From Prevotella sp. (GTDB lineage: Bacteria > Bacteroidota > Bacteroidia > Bacteroidales > Bacteroidaceae): 55,777 nucleotides of DNA. Position numbers and translations under genes: made by a program. Under the pieces are notes generated by a model, which was not told the DNA's origin, did not search any database, and was given only the letters and a program-made list of their open reading frames with translations. The stretch spans positions 1 through 55,777 of the forward strand of contig JAGCPC010000114.1 of assembly GCA_017642485.1 (NCBI GenBank), given 5' to 3'. This document shows positions 31,607 through 40,034 of this stretch, piece after piece (within the stretch, counting starts at the first letter, position 1; each line of letters begins with the position of its first letter).

Positions 31607-32962
31607 ATGAGCAAGATACAGGCTAAGGAAAGCCAGAATATAGAGTTTAAGCATAGTTGGGACGATAAATACCTGAAATGGATTTGTGGTTTTGCCAATG
31701 CACAGGGGGCTGTGATGTATTTCGGTGTTGATGACGACATGGAGATATGTGGTCTGAAAGATACTGAACGCCTGTTGGAGGATATTCCCAACAAAATTGT
31801 CACCACAATGGGTATAGTGGCAGACGTAAACCTTCATGAAGCAGATGGCAAGGAATATATCGAGGTATGTGTAGAGCCGAGTAACATTCCAATAAACTAC
31901 AAGGGCAAGTACTACTATCGCTCTGGGAGTACAATGCAGGAATTACGTGGGCCTGCCCTTCAGCAATTTATTTTGAAAAAGATGGGACGTTCGTGGGATG
32001 ATATTATCAATGAACGCGCCACAATAGACGATTTAGATCAGCAGGCTATAGACTATTTCATAAGAAAAGGCTATGAGAATGGTCGTATTAGTGACCAAGA
32101 GCGTAATCTGCCTACGGAAATTCTCCTTCAGAACCTGAATCTAATAGATGATGATGGCAAACTAAAGAATGCTGCATTGCTGCTATTTGCCAAGAGACCA
32201 CAGAAGTATTTCACGTGCGTACAGTTTAAGATAGGACGCTTTGGCGTAGACGAAGCAGACCTTATGTTTCAGGATATCATAGAGGGCAATATTATTCAGA
32301 TGGCCGACAGAGTAGTTGATATATTGAAAGCGAAATACCTCGTTATGCCCATTACTTTTAAGGGAATGAACCGTATAGAGAAACTTGAGATACCAGAAGA
32401 AGCATTACGAGAAATTCTCTACAACGCCATCATACATAAAGACTACACTGGTGTTCATATACAAATGCGTGTGTGGGATGATCATGTGGAGATTTGGAAC
32501 GATGGAGAACTGCCTGTAGGCTATACACCTGCCACACTCATGCAACAACACTCATCAAAGCCACGCAATAGGAATATTGCTAATGCGTTCTTTAAGGCAG
32601 GCTTTATAGATGCGTGGGGACGTGGCTACAAGAAAATCTGTGAAGGTTTTAAGGAGGCAGGACTGCCTATGCCCGATATAGAAGCAGTTGATGGTGGTGT
32701 GAGAATTACGTTTAAGAGGAGAAATGGTATAGATAATGCCACAGAAACGCAACAGAAAACGCAACAGAAAACGCAACAGAAAACGCAACAGAAAATAGTA
32801 GAGTTAATAAAAGAGAACTCATATATAACTACACAAGAGATAGCTGACGTTATAGGTATAAACAGAAGTAATGTATGGAGGCATACCAAGAAACTTCAAG
32901 AGCAAGGCATCATTCGTCATGTAGGCAGCGATAAGGGGGGGCATTGGGAAGTATTAACTTAG
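31607..32962 (+). CDS. AlbA_2/Schlafen-type putative DNA-binding protein with ATPase-like domain
   Basis: 451 residues. The N-terminal AlbA_2 (Schlafen AAA-4-like) domain has ESQNIEFKHSWDD with the conserved Glu and Lys, then GFANAQGAVMYFGVDDD. A central GHKL-like domain (EALREILYNAIIHKDY, near 265) is followed by a winged helix at the C-terminus (TTQEIADVIGINRSNVWRH). Proteins of this layout are often annotated as RecG-related or transcriptional regulators and are common in Bacteroidetes islands. Between the domains is a KTQQ repeat made of four perfect 12-nt units (32745-32792), which could gain or lose units without a frameshift. Function unproven; a nucleic-acid-binding regulator or defence protein is likely. 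Confidence 0.82.
   Translation: MSKIQAKESQNIEFKHSWDDKYLKWICGFANAQGAVMYFGVDDDMEICGLKDTERLLEDIPNKIVTTMGIVADVNLHEADGKEYIEVCVEPSNIPINYKGKYYYRSGSTMQELRGPALQQFILKKMGRSWDDIINERATIDDLDQQAIDYFIRKGYENGRISDQERNLPTEILLQNLNLIDDDGKLKNAALLLFAKRPQKYFTCVQFKIGRFGVDEADLMFQDIIEGNIIQMADRVVDILKAKYLVMPITFKGMNRIEKLEIPEEALREILYNAIIHKDYTGVHIQMRVWDDHVEIWNDGELPVGYTPATLMQQHSSKPRNRNIANAFFKAGFIDAWGRGYKKICEGFKEAGLPMPDIEAVDGGVRITFKRRNGIDNATETQQKTQQKTQQKTQQKIVELIKENSYITTQEIADVIGINRSNVWRHTKKLQEQGIIRHVGSDKGGHWEVLT
32745..32792 (+). repeat. Four perfect 12-nt units encoding KTQQ
   Basis: AAACGCAACAGA repeated four times in tandem without change, in frame. Confidence 0.95.
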
Positions 32963-33065
32963 ACAAAATAAAACAATCCAACCATCCGTTGTTTGGCTCA
33001 TTTCTCGATATAGAGGTGCAATATCAGAGCAAGACCAGCATCCCAAGGATAGAAAATGGACAGAG

Positions 33066-33251
33066 ATGCATCACTACATTCCTCTGACAGGCGATGGTTT
33101 TGAGTCAATATACTTTGGTGTAAACATTGAGCCTGAGATGAAAGAGAAAATGATGCGATACGCACTCCAAAAGCTAAACCCTCAAATAAACCTCTACCAG
33201 ATGAGAGTGGATGCTGATGCTTTTCGACTGCAAGCGGAAAAGACAAACTAA
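33066..33251 (+). CDS. Hypothetical 61-aa protein, probably 5' truncated
   Basis: The first ATG is 33066 (MHHYIPLTGDGFESIYFGVN). The same frame is open further upstream without a good start and reads plausible sequence (EQDQHPKDRKWTE), so this is likely the tail of a larger, decayed gene. No family recognised. It ends 4 bases before the head of the LexA-like gene. Confidence 0.4.
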   Translation: MHHYIPLTGDGFESIYFGVNIEPEMKEKMMRYALQKLNPQINLYQMRVDADAFRLQAEKTN

Positions 33252-33255
33252 AAAC

Positions 33256-34086
33256 ATGAACGAACAAGAGATAAGAGAACTGATTGCCCTGTTTAAGAAA
33301 CATGGGTGAGAACCTGCGCTGTGCGATACACCTGTGTTGCTTGAAAACAATGCCATAAGAGCTGGGGTGCCTGAGGAACTGGGCAGGTTGGCGAGGGAAT
33401 ATGTGATGATACCTCGTGATATGTTGCCAGGAGAGCCTGCTATGTTCGTAAAGGTTGTAGGTGATAGTATGCAGGATGTGGGCATCATGGAGGGTGACAA
33501 GGTGCTACTGGCTGTGGGCAGAAAACCTTATACTGGTGATATAGTAGCAGCATTGATTGATGGTATGCCTACGCTGAAATCGTACTATGAGGCTGATGAT
33601 GGCACTTGCTGGCTTATATCGCAGAACAAGGAGAAAGAGGATGTGTATCGTCCTATATTGCTTGACGAGAGGAATAATGCCATGATACAGGGTGTGGTGA
33701 CTGAGATGACGAAGAGCGCACCAAGGGTAAGCCAGGCTATGCTGAGTAAGCGACTTGGTGATGCTGAGAAACGTATGCCATCGAAGAAGAAACTACTAAA
33801 AGCTATCAGCCAGACGTATGATGAAGGCTTGTGGTGGGGTTCTACAGCATGGGCTACTGTATATAGGGCACTGAAATATGATGGCAGCATGAGTGCCTTT
33901 GCACGTGAAATGCAGGATTTGCTCTGGGGAATGGACTTTGTATATGAACCTACTGCTGACTCTATAAGCAAGCCGCTAAGAGATGGAAGAATGATGGCTG
34001 AAATAGGAGAATGGGAGGCAAACGGAGTGGCACAGAGAAATATAAAGCTCGCAAAACGTTTGCGAAAACTACTGAACATCAAGTAA
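33256..34086 (+). pseudogene. LexA/UmuD-like (S24) gene interrupted by an in-frame TGA
   Basis: ATG 33256 opens MNEQEIRELIALFKKHG, then a TGA at 33307-33309, and the same frame continues as EPALCDTPVLLENNAIRAG and a full S24 domain. The domain has the catalytic Ser in VVGDSMQDVGIMEGD and the Lys in MPTLKSYYEAD. About 120 residues of unknown helical sequence follow. The part after the stop can be expressed only from an internal start such as TTG 33334. S24 proteins self-cleave in the SOS response. A single-base change to TGA is the simplest explanation; a second, reinitiated product is possible. No parallel gene remains in the window. Confidence 0.7.
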
Positions 34087-34096
34087 TTGCGAAACA

Positions 34097-34215
34097 AACT
34101 ATCCGAAAGTTATTTTCAAACTATCCGAAAATCGGATAGTTTTTTTTGTTTTCGGACACTTATTTTTCTTTTTTCTTCATAAACTATCGGAACTATCCGA
34201 AAAACTATCCGAAAA
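34097..34215 (+). repeat. Repeated AACTATCCGAA motif
   Basis: Copies at 34097-34108, 34119-34130, 34191-34202 and 34203-34214, and a variant at 34182. The second is half of the terminator at 34119-34148. Confidence 0.75.
34119..34148 (+). terminator. Intrinsic terminator of the S24 gene
   Basis: AACTATCCGA (34119-34128) pairs with TCGGATAGTT (34132-34141), followed by seven T residues. Confidence 0.88.
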
Positions 34216-34222
34216 TGATATG

Positions 34223-34256
34223 GGGGTGCGAACAAACTTCGCATCCCTATTTTTTG
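34223..34256 (+). terminator. Second intrinsic terminator
   Basis: GGGGTGCGAA (34223-34232) pairs with TTCGCATCCC (34238-34247, one G-U) and is followed by TATTTTTTG. Confidence 0.75.
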
Positions 34257-34260
34257 TCCG

Positions 34261-34268
34261 TAACTTTG
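34261..34268 (+). promoter_or_regulatory. Promoter -7 element
   Basis: TAACTTTG right after the second terminator; it would start transcription into the linker-hairpin array. Confidence 0.5.
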
Positions 34269-34278
34269 CAAGCGGAAA

Positions 34279-34338
34279 GGGGAAACCCTGTACGAAACGG
34301 AACAAGTTCCTACGAAACGGTGCAAGCACCTACGAAAA
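34279..34338 (+). repeat. Linker-hairpin array, TACGAAAC type
   Basis: GGGGAAACCC, linker TACGAAAC (34291-34298), hairpin GGAAC-AA-GTTCC (34299-34310), linker TACGAAAC (34311-34318), hairpin GGTGC-AA-GCACC (34319-34330), linker TACGAAAA. Period 20. Same plan as 25039 and 26216 with another linker base. Confidence 0.85.
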
Positions 34339-34341
34339 CGA

Positions 34342-34367
34342 AAACCCTAACCCTAACCCTAACAAGA
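34342..34367 (+). repeat. AACCCT hexamer repeat
   Basis: Three to four six-base units of the AACCCT type, related to the CTTAAC repeats. Confidence 0.8.
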
Positions 34368-34394
34368 AGTCCCCCTGCAGGGGGGATTTAGAGG
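34368..34394 (+). repeat. GC-rich palindromic element
   Basis: AAGTCCCCC-TGCA-GGGGGATTTAGAGGG, the same element as at 471-505 in mfd but with another loop. Confidence 0.75.
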
Positions 34395-34396
34395 GA

Positions 34397-34591
34397 CTCG
34401 AGTATTGCGCTCGTACGCAGATAAACCTCAGAGACCGTGAAGAGGTTGTCAACCTACTCCTTGCAATGACCCGAGTGGAGATGGGTGCCAATGCTGCACA
34501 GCTACACGAGTTGAAAACAAGTGCCTACATAGGCTATGACCTTGCAGCAACCACTCCAGGATTCTTTAAGGAGATAAAAGATAACAGATGA
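34397..34591 (+). CDS. Hypothetical fragment of unknown function
   Basis: The frame is open from 34220, but its first part reads through a terminator, a promoter and repeats and cannot be protein-coding by design. The believable part begins after the repeats (EYCARTQINLRDREEVVNLL, then AQLHELKTSAYIGYDLAATTP). No ATG stands at its head; an internal ATG at about 34466 would give 41 residues. It is probably the remnant of a gene whose start has been replaced by repeats. Confidence 0.35.
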   Translation, partial: LEYCARTQINLRDREEVVNLLLAMTRVEMGANAAQLHELKTSAYIGYDLAATTPGFFKEIKDNR

Positions 34592-34735
34592 GAGATGATA
34601 GATAAAAGATAATAGATAATAGATAAAAGATAATAGATAAAAGATAATAGATAAAAGATGATAGATGATAGATAATAGATAAAAGATGATAGATGAAAGA
34701 TAATCTGTAAACTGTAATCTATAATCTATAATCTA
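34592..34735. repeat. Heptamer repeat (AGATAAT/AGATAAA), long tract
   Basis: About fifteen seven-base units, then units of CTATAAT. Nothing else is in this gap. Confidence 0.9.
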
Positions 34736-34772
34736 AAAAATACGCTGGGCTGTGAAGCTCGGCGTATTTTTT
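34735..34772. terminator. Bidirectional terminator between converging genes
   Basis: TACGCTGGGCT and AGCTCGGCGTA (with a mismatch) around GTGA, with A-run before and T-run after, so it works in both directions. Confidence 0.82.
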
Positions 34773-34778
34773 GTATAG

Positions 34779-34811
34779 TCAACAAAGTCAACAAAGTCAA
34801 CAAAGTCAACA
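34779..34811. repeat. Nine-base repeat (GTCAACAAA)
   Basis: Four nearly perfect units of GTCAACAAA just before the end of cdsA. Confidence 0.85.
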
Positions 34812-34820
34812 ACCCACACC

Positions 34821-35684
34821 TCACACTGCGGTGAGGGTGTAGATATAGACTACTGAGGCGGGAATGGCCATGAGGGAGGAGTCGAAACGGTCGAGGATGC
34901 CTCCGTGGCCTGGGAGGATATTGCCACTGTCCTTGATGCCGAGGGTGCGCTTGAAGAGCGACTCGACAAGGTCACCGAGGGTGCCGAAGATGACAACGAC
35001 AAGGCCTAAGCCTACCCACTCGAGGAGTGACAGACCTGTCTCCGTAGCGCCGAAGGGGGCAAGGAGATGGCTCGTATCGACCCACGACATGAGGAGCGAC
35101 ACGAGGACGACGATGAGGGCACCGCCGATGCTGCCCTCCCACGACTTGCCTGGGCTGACACGGGGGAAGAGCTTGTGACGGCCGAGGAGCGAGCCTGTGC
35201 AGTAGGCACCGGTATCGTTCATCCATAGGAACACGAAGATGCTGAGGGGCAAGAGGAGGTTGTACTGCACACCATCGATGGTATAACGGAAGGCGAGGAC
35301 GCTGAGACAGCTCAGGGGAAGGGCGATATACATCTGCGACAGCATGGAGTACGCCCAGTCGCTGATGGGGTCGGCACTGCGGGTGAAGAGTCCTGCACAG
35401 AAGAGATATACCACGGTGAGCAGGTAGGGGATGAAGACTGATGAGGGGGTGAGGTCGCTGCAGAAGCCTGCTACGGCGATGAAGAAGAACACTCCCGCTG
35501 CAGTGCAGATAAAGCGATTGACAGCGACACGACCGCTGTCATTGACAAGGCCGGTAAACTCCCATATCGCCATGCCGGTGACTAAGGCAAAGAACAGCGT
35601 CATCGCCATGGGACGCAAGAAACATATCACTACGGCGGCTACGAAGAGCACACCGGTTATCGTACGGACTATAAAGTTGTTCAT
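34821..35684 (-). CDS. cdsA: Phosphatidate cytidylyltransferase
   Basis: CdsA makes CDP-diacylglycerol from phosphatidic acid and CTP, the precursor of all phospholipids. The 287-residue membrane protein has about eight membrane segments, the SPGKSWEGSIGG motif (near 185), and the C-terminal signature KDSGNILPGHGGILDRFDS (near 246). It follows ftsH and rsfS on the same strand (rsfS-ftsH-cdsA), a common Bacteroidetes order. Confidence 0.94.
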   Translation of the reverse strand: MNNFIVRTITGVLFVAAVVICFLRPMAMTLFFALVTGMAIWEFTGLVNDSGRVAVNRFICTAAGVFFFIAVAGFCSDLTPSSVFIPYLLTVVYLFCAGLFTRSADPISDWAYSMLSQMYIALPLSCLSVLAFRYTIDGVQYNLLLPLSIFVFLWMNDTGAYCTGSLLGRHKLFPRVSPGKSWEGSIGGALIVVLVSLLMSWVDTSHLLAPFGATETGLSLLEWVGLGLVVVIFGTLGDLVESLFKRTLGIKDSGNILPGHGGILDRFDSSLMAIPASVVYIYTLTAV

Positions 35685-35729
35685 TTCTTTTTAAAAGCTA
35701 TCAGGAGTTAAAGGAGTTAAAGACTCTAC

Positions 35730-37694
35730 TTAAGACTCATTCCCGTTATCGTTAATTATCTCCTCTGCCCTACTAGCCCAGGGGCGCTTGCCGAAAATCT
35801 TCTCTACATCGTCGGCAAAGATGACCTCACGCTGGAGGAGGAGCAGGGCGAGGGCATTGTGACCCTCCTTGTGCTCGAGGAGTATGTCCTTGGCACGGTC
35901 GTACTGCTCATTGACCATCTTGAGAACCTCATCGTCGATGATACGTGCCGTCTCGGCTGAGTAGGGTTTGGTGAAGGCATACTCATTATTGTCATAGTAG
36001 CATACGTTGGGCAGTTTATCGCTCATGCCATAGTAGGCTATCATGCTCTGCGACATCTTGGTGGCACGCTCGAGGTCATTCATGGCGCCTGTGGAGATAT
36101 GGCCTGTGAAGAGTTCCTCGGCGGCACGACCGCCCATGAGCGAGCACATCTCGTCGAGGAGCTGCTCCTTGGTGGTGAGCTGTCGCTCCTCTGGCATATA
36201 CCATGCTGCGCCGAGTGCCCTGCCTCGTGGCACTATGCTGACCTTGACGAGGGGGTTGGCATGCTGACAGAACCACGACACGGTGGCATGGCCTGCCTCA
36301 TGGAGTGCTATGGCGCGCTTCTCCTCATCGGTCATAATCTTGGTCTTCTTCTCGAGACCGCCGATGATGCGATCGACAGCATCGAGGAAGTCCTGTTTGC
36401 CCACCTCCTTGCTGCCATGACGTGCTGCGATGAGGGCTGCCTCATTGCATACATTGGCAATGTCGGCACCTGAGAAACCTGGTGTCTGACGTGCGAGGAG
36501 ATCGACATCGAGCTGGGGATCGACCTTGAGGGGACGGAGGTGTACTCCGAAGATGGCCTTGCGCTCGGGCAGGTCGGGGAGGTCAACGTGTATCTGACGG
36601 TCGAAGCGTCCTGCACGAAGGAGTGCCTTGTCGAGCATATCGACGCGGTTGGTGGCGGCGAGGATGATGACACCGGAGTTGGTGCCGAAGCCGTCCATCT
36701 CGGTGAGGAGGGCATTGAGGGTGTTCTCACGCTCATCATTGCCTCCCATGCCAGGGTTCTTGCTACGTGCACGTCCTATGGCGTCAATCTCATCGATGAA
36801 GATGATGGAGGGCGACTTCTCCTTGGCACGGGCGAAGGTATCGCGCACTCGTGATGCTCCCACGCCGACAAACATCTCGACGAAGTCGGAGCCTGACATA
36901 GAGTAGAAGGGCACCTCTGCCTCGCCTGCTACAGCCTTGGCAAGGAGGGTCTTACCAGTGCCTGGAGGACCTATGAGGAGGGCTCCCTTGGGTATCTTAC
37001 CACCGAGGTCGGTATAGCGCTTGGGGTTCTTGAGAAAATCGACTATCTCCTGCACCTCCTGCTTGGCACCCTCCTGTCCTGCTACGTCCTTGAAGGTGAT
37101 GCCAGGGGTGTTGCCCTTGTCAAACATCTGTGCCTTGCTCCTGCCCACGCTGAAGATGCCCATGCCGCCAGAGCCTGAGCCACCGCCCATGCGGTTCATG
37201 ATGAGGAACCACAGGAAGATGAAGAATGCTACTGGTGCGAGGGAGATGAGGAAATCAACAAGACCGTTGCGGGTGTTGACCTCGTAGGAAAGTTCGCCCT
37301 TGAACTTGCCATCGGCACGCTCAGCATTGACAAACTGCTCCACCTGGTCGGTGCTGCCATAGAGCACGTCGAGGTAGGGATTGGGACCCGTCTGCTTGAG
37401 CGACATGTGGAAGACATCGCGTACGTGCTCCGACTTGACATACATACGGAGTTTGGACTCGCTCTTGTTGACTACTATGCGTGAGGCGTAGCCACGCTCT
37501 ACGTAGGTCTTGAAACTACTGTAGGACGCAGTACGTGCTGGTGCCTGACCTATCTTCTGACCATCGCCCAGGAAATAGACTGCTGCGAGGGTGGCAAGAA
37601 TGATGATATATACCCAGCTCATATTGAACTTGGGCATCTTGGGGGTGCGGTTGCCTCCTGCTGGGGAGGGTATATTAGGTGTTGTGCTTGGCAT
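35730..37694 (-). CDS. ftsH: ATP-dependent membrane zinc protease FtsH
   Basis: FtsH is a hexameric membrane protease of the AAA+ class that removes damaged membrane proteins and short-lived regulators. The 654-residue protein has two N-terminal membrane segments (about 26-44 and 145-163), Walker [19 protein letters not shown] (near 230), Walker [12 protein letters not shown] and the SRH ([19 protein letters not shown]). The zinc site HEAGH is near 455. It stands between rsfS and cdsA, with a gap of 9 bases to rsfS. Confidence 0.96.
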   Translation of the reverse strand: MPSTTPNIPSPAGGNRTPKMPKFNMSWVYIIILATLAAVYFLGDGQKIGQAPARTASYSSFKTYVERGYASRIVVNKSESKLRMYVKSEHVRDVFHMSLKQTGPNPYLDVLYGSTDQVEQFVNAERADGKFKGELSYEVNTRNGLVDFLISLAPVAFFIFLWFLIMNRMGGGSGSGGMGIFSVGRSKAQMFDKGNTPGITFKDVAGQEGAKQEVQEIVDFLKNPKRYTDLGGKIPKGALLIGPPGTGKTLLAKAVAGEAEVPFYSMSGSDFVEMFVGVGASRVRDTFARAKEKSPSIIFIDEIDAIGRARSKNPGMGGNDERENTLNALLTEMDGFGTNSGVIILAATNRVDMLDKALLRAGRFDRQIHVDLPDLPERKAIFGVHLRPLKVDPQLDVDLLARQTPGFSGADIANVCNEAALIAARHGSKEVGKQDFLDAVDRIIGGLEKKTKIMTDEEKRAIALHEAGHATVSWFCQHANPLVKVSIVPRGRALGAAWYMPEERQLTTKEQLLDEMCSLMGGRAAEELFTGHISTGAMNDLERATKMSQSMIAYYGMSDKLPNVCYYDNNEYAFTKPYSAETARIIDDEVLKMVNEQYDRAKDILLEHKEGHNALALLLLQREVIFADDVEKIFGKRPWASRAEEIINDNGNES

Positions 37695-37703
37695 AGTTGT
37701 TTA

Positions 37704-38066
37704 TCAATCTAAATCTGGTACTTCGGTGGTAGGGGCATCCTGCCACAGCTCTTCGAGGTTGTAGAAGTCACGTGCCTCGGGGAGGAAGATATGGACCATA
37801 AGGTCAACATAGTCCATGGCGACCCAGATACAGTTCTCGGTGCCTGCAGTGCGGATGGGTTTCTCACCGAGGTCCTTGCGCATGGTCTCCTCGACAGAGT
37901 CCATGATGGCCGACACCTGGGACGGCGAACCGCCCTCACAGATGACGAAAGCCTGGGTGACGACACCCTCCATGCCCTCGAGGTCTATTATGTTGACGCT
38001 GCGTCCCTTCTTCTCCTGTATGCCCTTGACAGCGGCAGAGACGAGTTTGTTTACGTTTTCTTTCAT
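37704..38066 (-). CDS. rsfS: Ribosome silencing factor
   Basis: RsfS binds L14 and blocks joining of ribosomal subunits when nutrients are short. The 120-residue protein has the family pattern (VISEGGSPSQVSAIMDSVEET-like, here CEGGSPSQVSAIMDSVEE, and TENCIWVAMDYVDLMVHIF near 82). Its promoter TACCTTTG (complement of 38096-38103) lies 30 bases upstream of the ATG. It heads a leftward unit with ftsH and cdsA. Confidence 0.93.
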   Translation of the reverse strand: MKENVNKLVSAAVKGIQEKKGRSVNIIDLEGMEGVVTQAFVICEGGSPSQVSAIMDSVEETMRKDLGEKPIRTAGTENCIWVAMDYVDLMVHIFLPEARDFYNLEELWQDAPTTEVPDLD

Positions 38067-38095
38067 GTATATATGTGTGTATAAAAAATTTTGTG

Positions 38096-38103
38096 CAAAG
38101 GTA
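38096..38103 (-). promoter_or_regulatory. rsfS promoter -7 element
   Basis: TACCTTTG on the minus strand, 30 bases upstream of the rsfS ATG. Confidence 0.55.
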
Positions 38104-38181
38104 GTAAAAAAAGTTCATAGTACATAGTTCGGTGTAGATAGTTCGCGAAACATAGAGTTAAAAAATATTAAAGACAAATAG

Positions 38182-38214
38182 ACTTTCAACTGTCAACTTT
38201 CAACTTTCAACTTT
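38182..38214. repeat. Heptamer repeat (TTTCAAC)
   Basis: Four seven-base units that end 7 bases before the promoter element at 38221; the same repeat sits just before the mdh promoter at 53978-54008. Confidence 0.8.
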
Positions 38215-38220
38215 TCTTAG

Positions 38221-38228
38221 TACCTTTG
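38221..38228 (+). promoter_or_regulatory. Promoter -7 element of the DUF177 gene
   Basis: TACCTTTG, 9 bases before the ATG at 38237; the leader would be only a few bases. Confidence 0.55.
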
Positions 38229-38236
38229 CACCCAAA

Positions 38237-38770
38237 ATGCCGAAAACCAAGACTTACGACATAGATATTAAGAGGGTGGCGGAGAGTTCAGGTGAAGTTT
38301 CCTACACGCTCGATGACAGCTATTTCGCAGGTCTGGAAGATGCCGAGATACAGCATGGCGAGGTAAGCGCCCAGATGCTTATACGCAAGGTGTCTGAGGG
38401 AGAGTTTACCCTTACCATCAGTATCGCAGGCAGCGTAACGGTACAATGCGACCGATGCCTCGACGACATGCAACAGCCAGTAAGCGGCGAGTGCTGCTAC
38501 ATGGTGCGATTCGGAGAGACACCCAGCATAACCGATGATGTCATCATAGTAAGCGAGACCACTGGAGTGCTCGATACGGCATGGCTCATCTATGAGGCTA
38601 TAGCATTGGCAATACCCATTAAGCACGTTCATGCACCTGGAAAATGCAATGATGCGATGACACAAAAGCTCGAAGAGCTGTCAGCCACCCGAAGTGGTGA
38701 TGAGATTGCAGAAGATGCTATGCCTGACCCTCGTTGGGCAGCGCTCGGCAAACTGAACTTAAAAAACTGA
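38237..38770 (+). CDS. DUF177 (YceD-like) protein
   Basis: 177 residues. The conserved Cys-rich centre (QCDRCLDDM near 75) is typical of DUF177/YceD, a family usually encoded next to rpmF and linked to ribosome assembly or rRNA metabolism. No catalytic site is visible. The two Cys of the centre could bind metal. It is the first gene of the rpmF-fabH-era-der run, under the promoter at 38221. Confidence 0.88.
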   Translation: MPKTKTYDIDIKRVAESSGEVSYTLDDSYFAGLEDAEIQHGEVSAQMLIRKVSEGEFTLTISIAGSVTVQCDRCLDDMQQPVSGECCYMVRFGETPSITDDVIIVSETTGVLDTAWLIYEAIALAIPIKHVHAPGKCNDAMTQKLEELSATRSGDEIAEDAMPDPRWAALGKLNLKN

Positions 38771-38794
38771 ACAAAAAAAATTATTTAAAGAAAA

Positions 38795-38977
38795 ATGGCA
38801 CATCCTAAAAGAAGACAGTCAAAGACACGTACCCTTAAGCGTCGTACCCATGACAAGGCAGTAGCTCCAACACTTGCTGTATGTCCTAACTGCGGTGCAT
38901 ACTACGTATATCACACAGTATGTCCTACATGCGGACAGTACCGCGGCAAGCAGGCTATCGCTCAGGACGAGGCATAA
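38795..38977 (+). CDS. rpmF: Ribosomal protein L32
   Basis: The 60-residue large-subunit protein starts MAHPKRRQSKTRTLKRR and has the zinc ribbon CPNCGAYYVYHTVCPTCG, the zinc-type (C+) form. It lies between DUF177 and fabH, the usual order. Confidence 0.97.
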   Translation: MAHPKRRQSKTRTLKRRTHDKAVAPTLAVCPNCGAYYVYHTVCPTCGQYRGKQAIAQDEA

Positions 38978-39018
38978 GGGAAAGAGCACTTGCGAAACTA
39001 ATACATTATATATAAATA

Positions 39019-40029
39019 ATGGGTAAAGTAAACGCTGTAATCACCGGCATAGGCGGATACGTGCCAGAGTATATCCTCACCAACGAGGAGCTCTCGCGCA
39101 TGGTGGAAACCAATGACGAGTGGATACTGACACGAGTAGGAATCAAGGAGCGCCGCATACTCAACGAGGAAGGACTGGGCTCAGCATACATGGCACGCAA
39201 GGCATGCCGACAGCTGATAGCCAAGACCGGAGTGGATCCACAGACGGTGGATTGCGTGATATGCGCCACGACGACTCCTGACTACCGATTCCCCTCCAAC
39301 GCCTCAATAGTGATAGGCAAACTGGGCATGCAGAATGCACACGGTTTTGACGTGTCATGCGCCTGCTGCGGTTTCCTCTATATGCTCGACCTCGCATCAG
39401 CAATGATACAGAGCGGCAGATACAAGAGAATCATAGCAGTGGCTGCCGAGAAGATGTCATCAATGGTGGACTACCAGGACAGACAGACCTGTGTGCTCTT
39501 TGGTGACGGCGCTGCAGCAGCAATGCTCGAGGCAACGGAGGAAGAGGGAGTAGGATTCCAAGACTCATTCCTCAGAACAGACGGCAAGGGACTACCATTC
39601 CTGCACATGAAGGCGGGAGGCTCTGTATGTCCTGCATCACACTATACGGTGGATCACCGCATGCACTACATCTATCAGGAAGGCAGAACGGTATATAAGT
39701 ACGCCGTGACCTCAATGTCGGACGACATAAAGGAGATAATGCGACGTAACAACCTGCAGCCCGAGGATGTCAACTGGGTGATACCTCACGAAGCCAATAT
39801 GCGCATCATCGAGGCAGTGACAAGCCGACTCGACGTGCCGATGGAAAAGGTGATGGTCAACATAGAGCACTACGGCAATACCAGTGCTGCCAGCATAGCC
39901 CTCGCCATGTGGGACTTTGAAAAGAAACTCAAGAAAGGCGACAACGTACTGCTCACGGCATTCGGAGCCGGATTTGTACATGGAGCAAGTTTCTACAAAT
40001 GGGGATATGACGGCGACAAGGTAAAATAA
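39019..40029 (+). CDS. fabH: 3-oxoacyl-ACP synthase III
   Basis: FabH condenses acetyl-CoA (or branched acyl-CoA) with malonyl-ACP to start fatty-acid synthesis. The 336-residue protein has the catalytic Cys in DVSCACCGFLYML (near 115), the His in PHEAN (near 255), and the Asn in NTSAAS (near 290). The start is MGKVNAVITGIGGYVP. It lies 41 bases after rpmF and 5 before era. Confidence 0.95.
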   Translation: MGKVNAVITGIGGYVPEYILTNEELSRMVETNDEWILTRVGIKERRILNEEGLGSAYMARKACRQLIAKTGVDPQTVDCVICATTTPDYRFPSNASIVIGKLGMQNAHGFDVSCACCGFLYMLDLASAMIQSGRYKRIIAVAAEKMSSMVDYQDRQTCVLFGDGAAAAMLEATEEEGVGFQDSFLRTDGKGLPFLHMKAGGSVCPASHYTVDHRMHYIYQEGRTVYKYAVTSMSDDIKEIMRRNNLQPEDVNWVIPHEANMRIIEAVTSRLDVPMEKVMVNIEHYGNTSAASIALAMWDFEKKLKKGDNVLLTAFGAGFVHGASFYKWGYDGDKVK

Positions 40030-40034
40030 TTCTG

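Noticed and set aside
33307-33309. Selenocysteine recoding of the TGA
   Set aside because: No SECIS-like hairpin directly downstream and no reason for selenocysteine in an S24 protein; a nonsense change is simpler.
34342-34367. Telomere-like AACCCT repeats
   Set aside because: They are internal, short and part of the hexamer family; nothing suggests a chromosome end.
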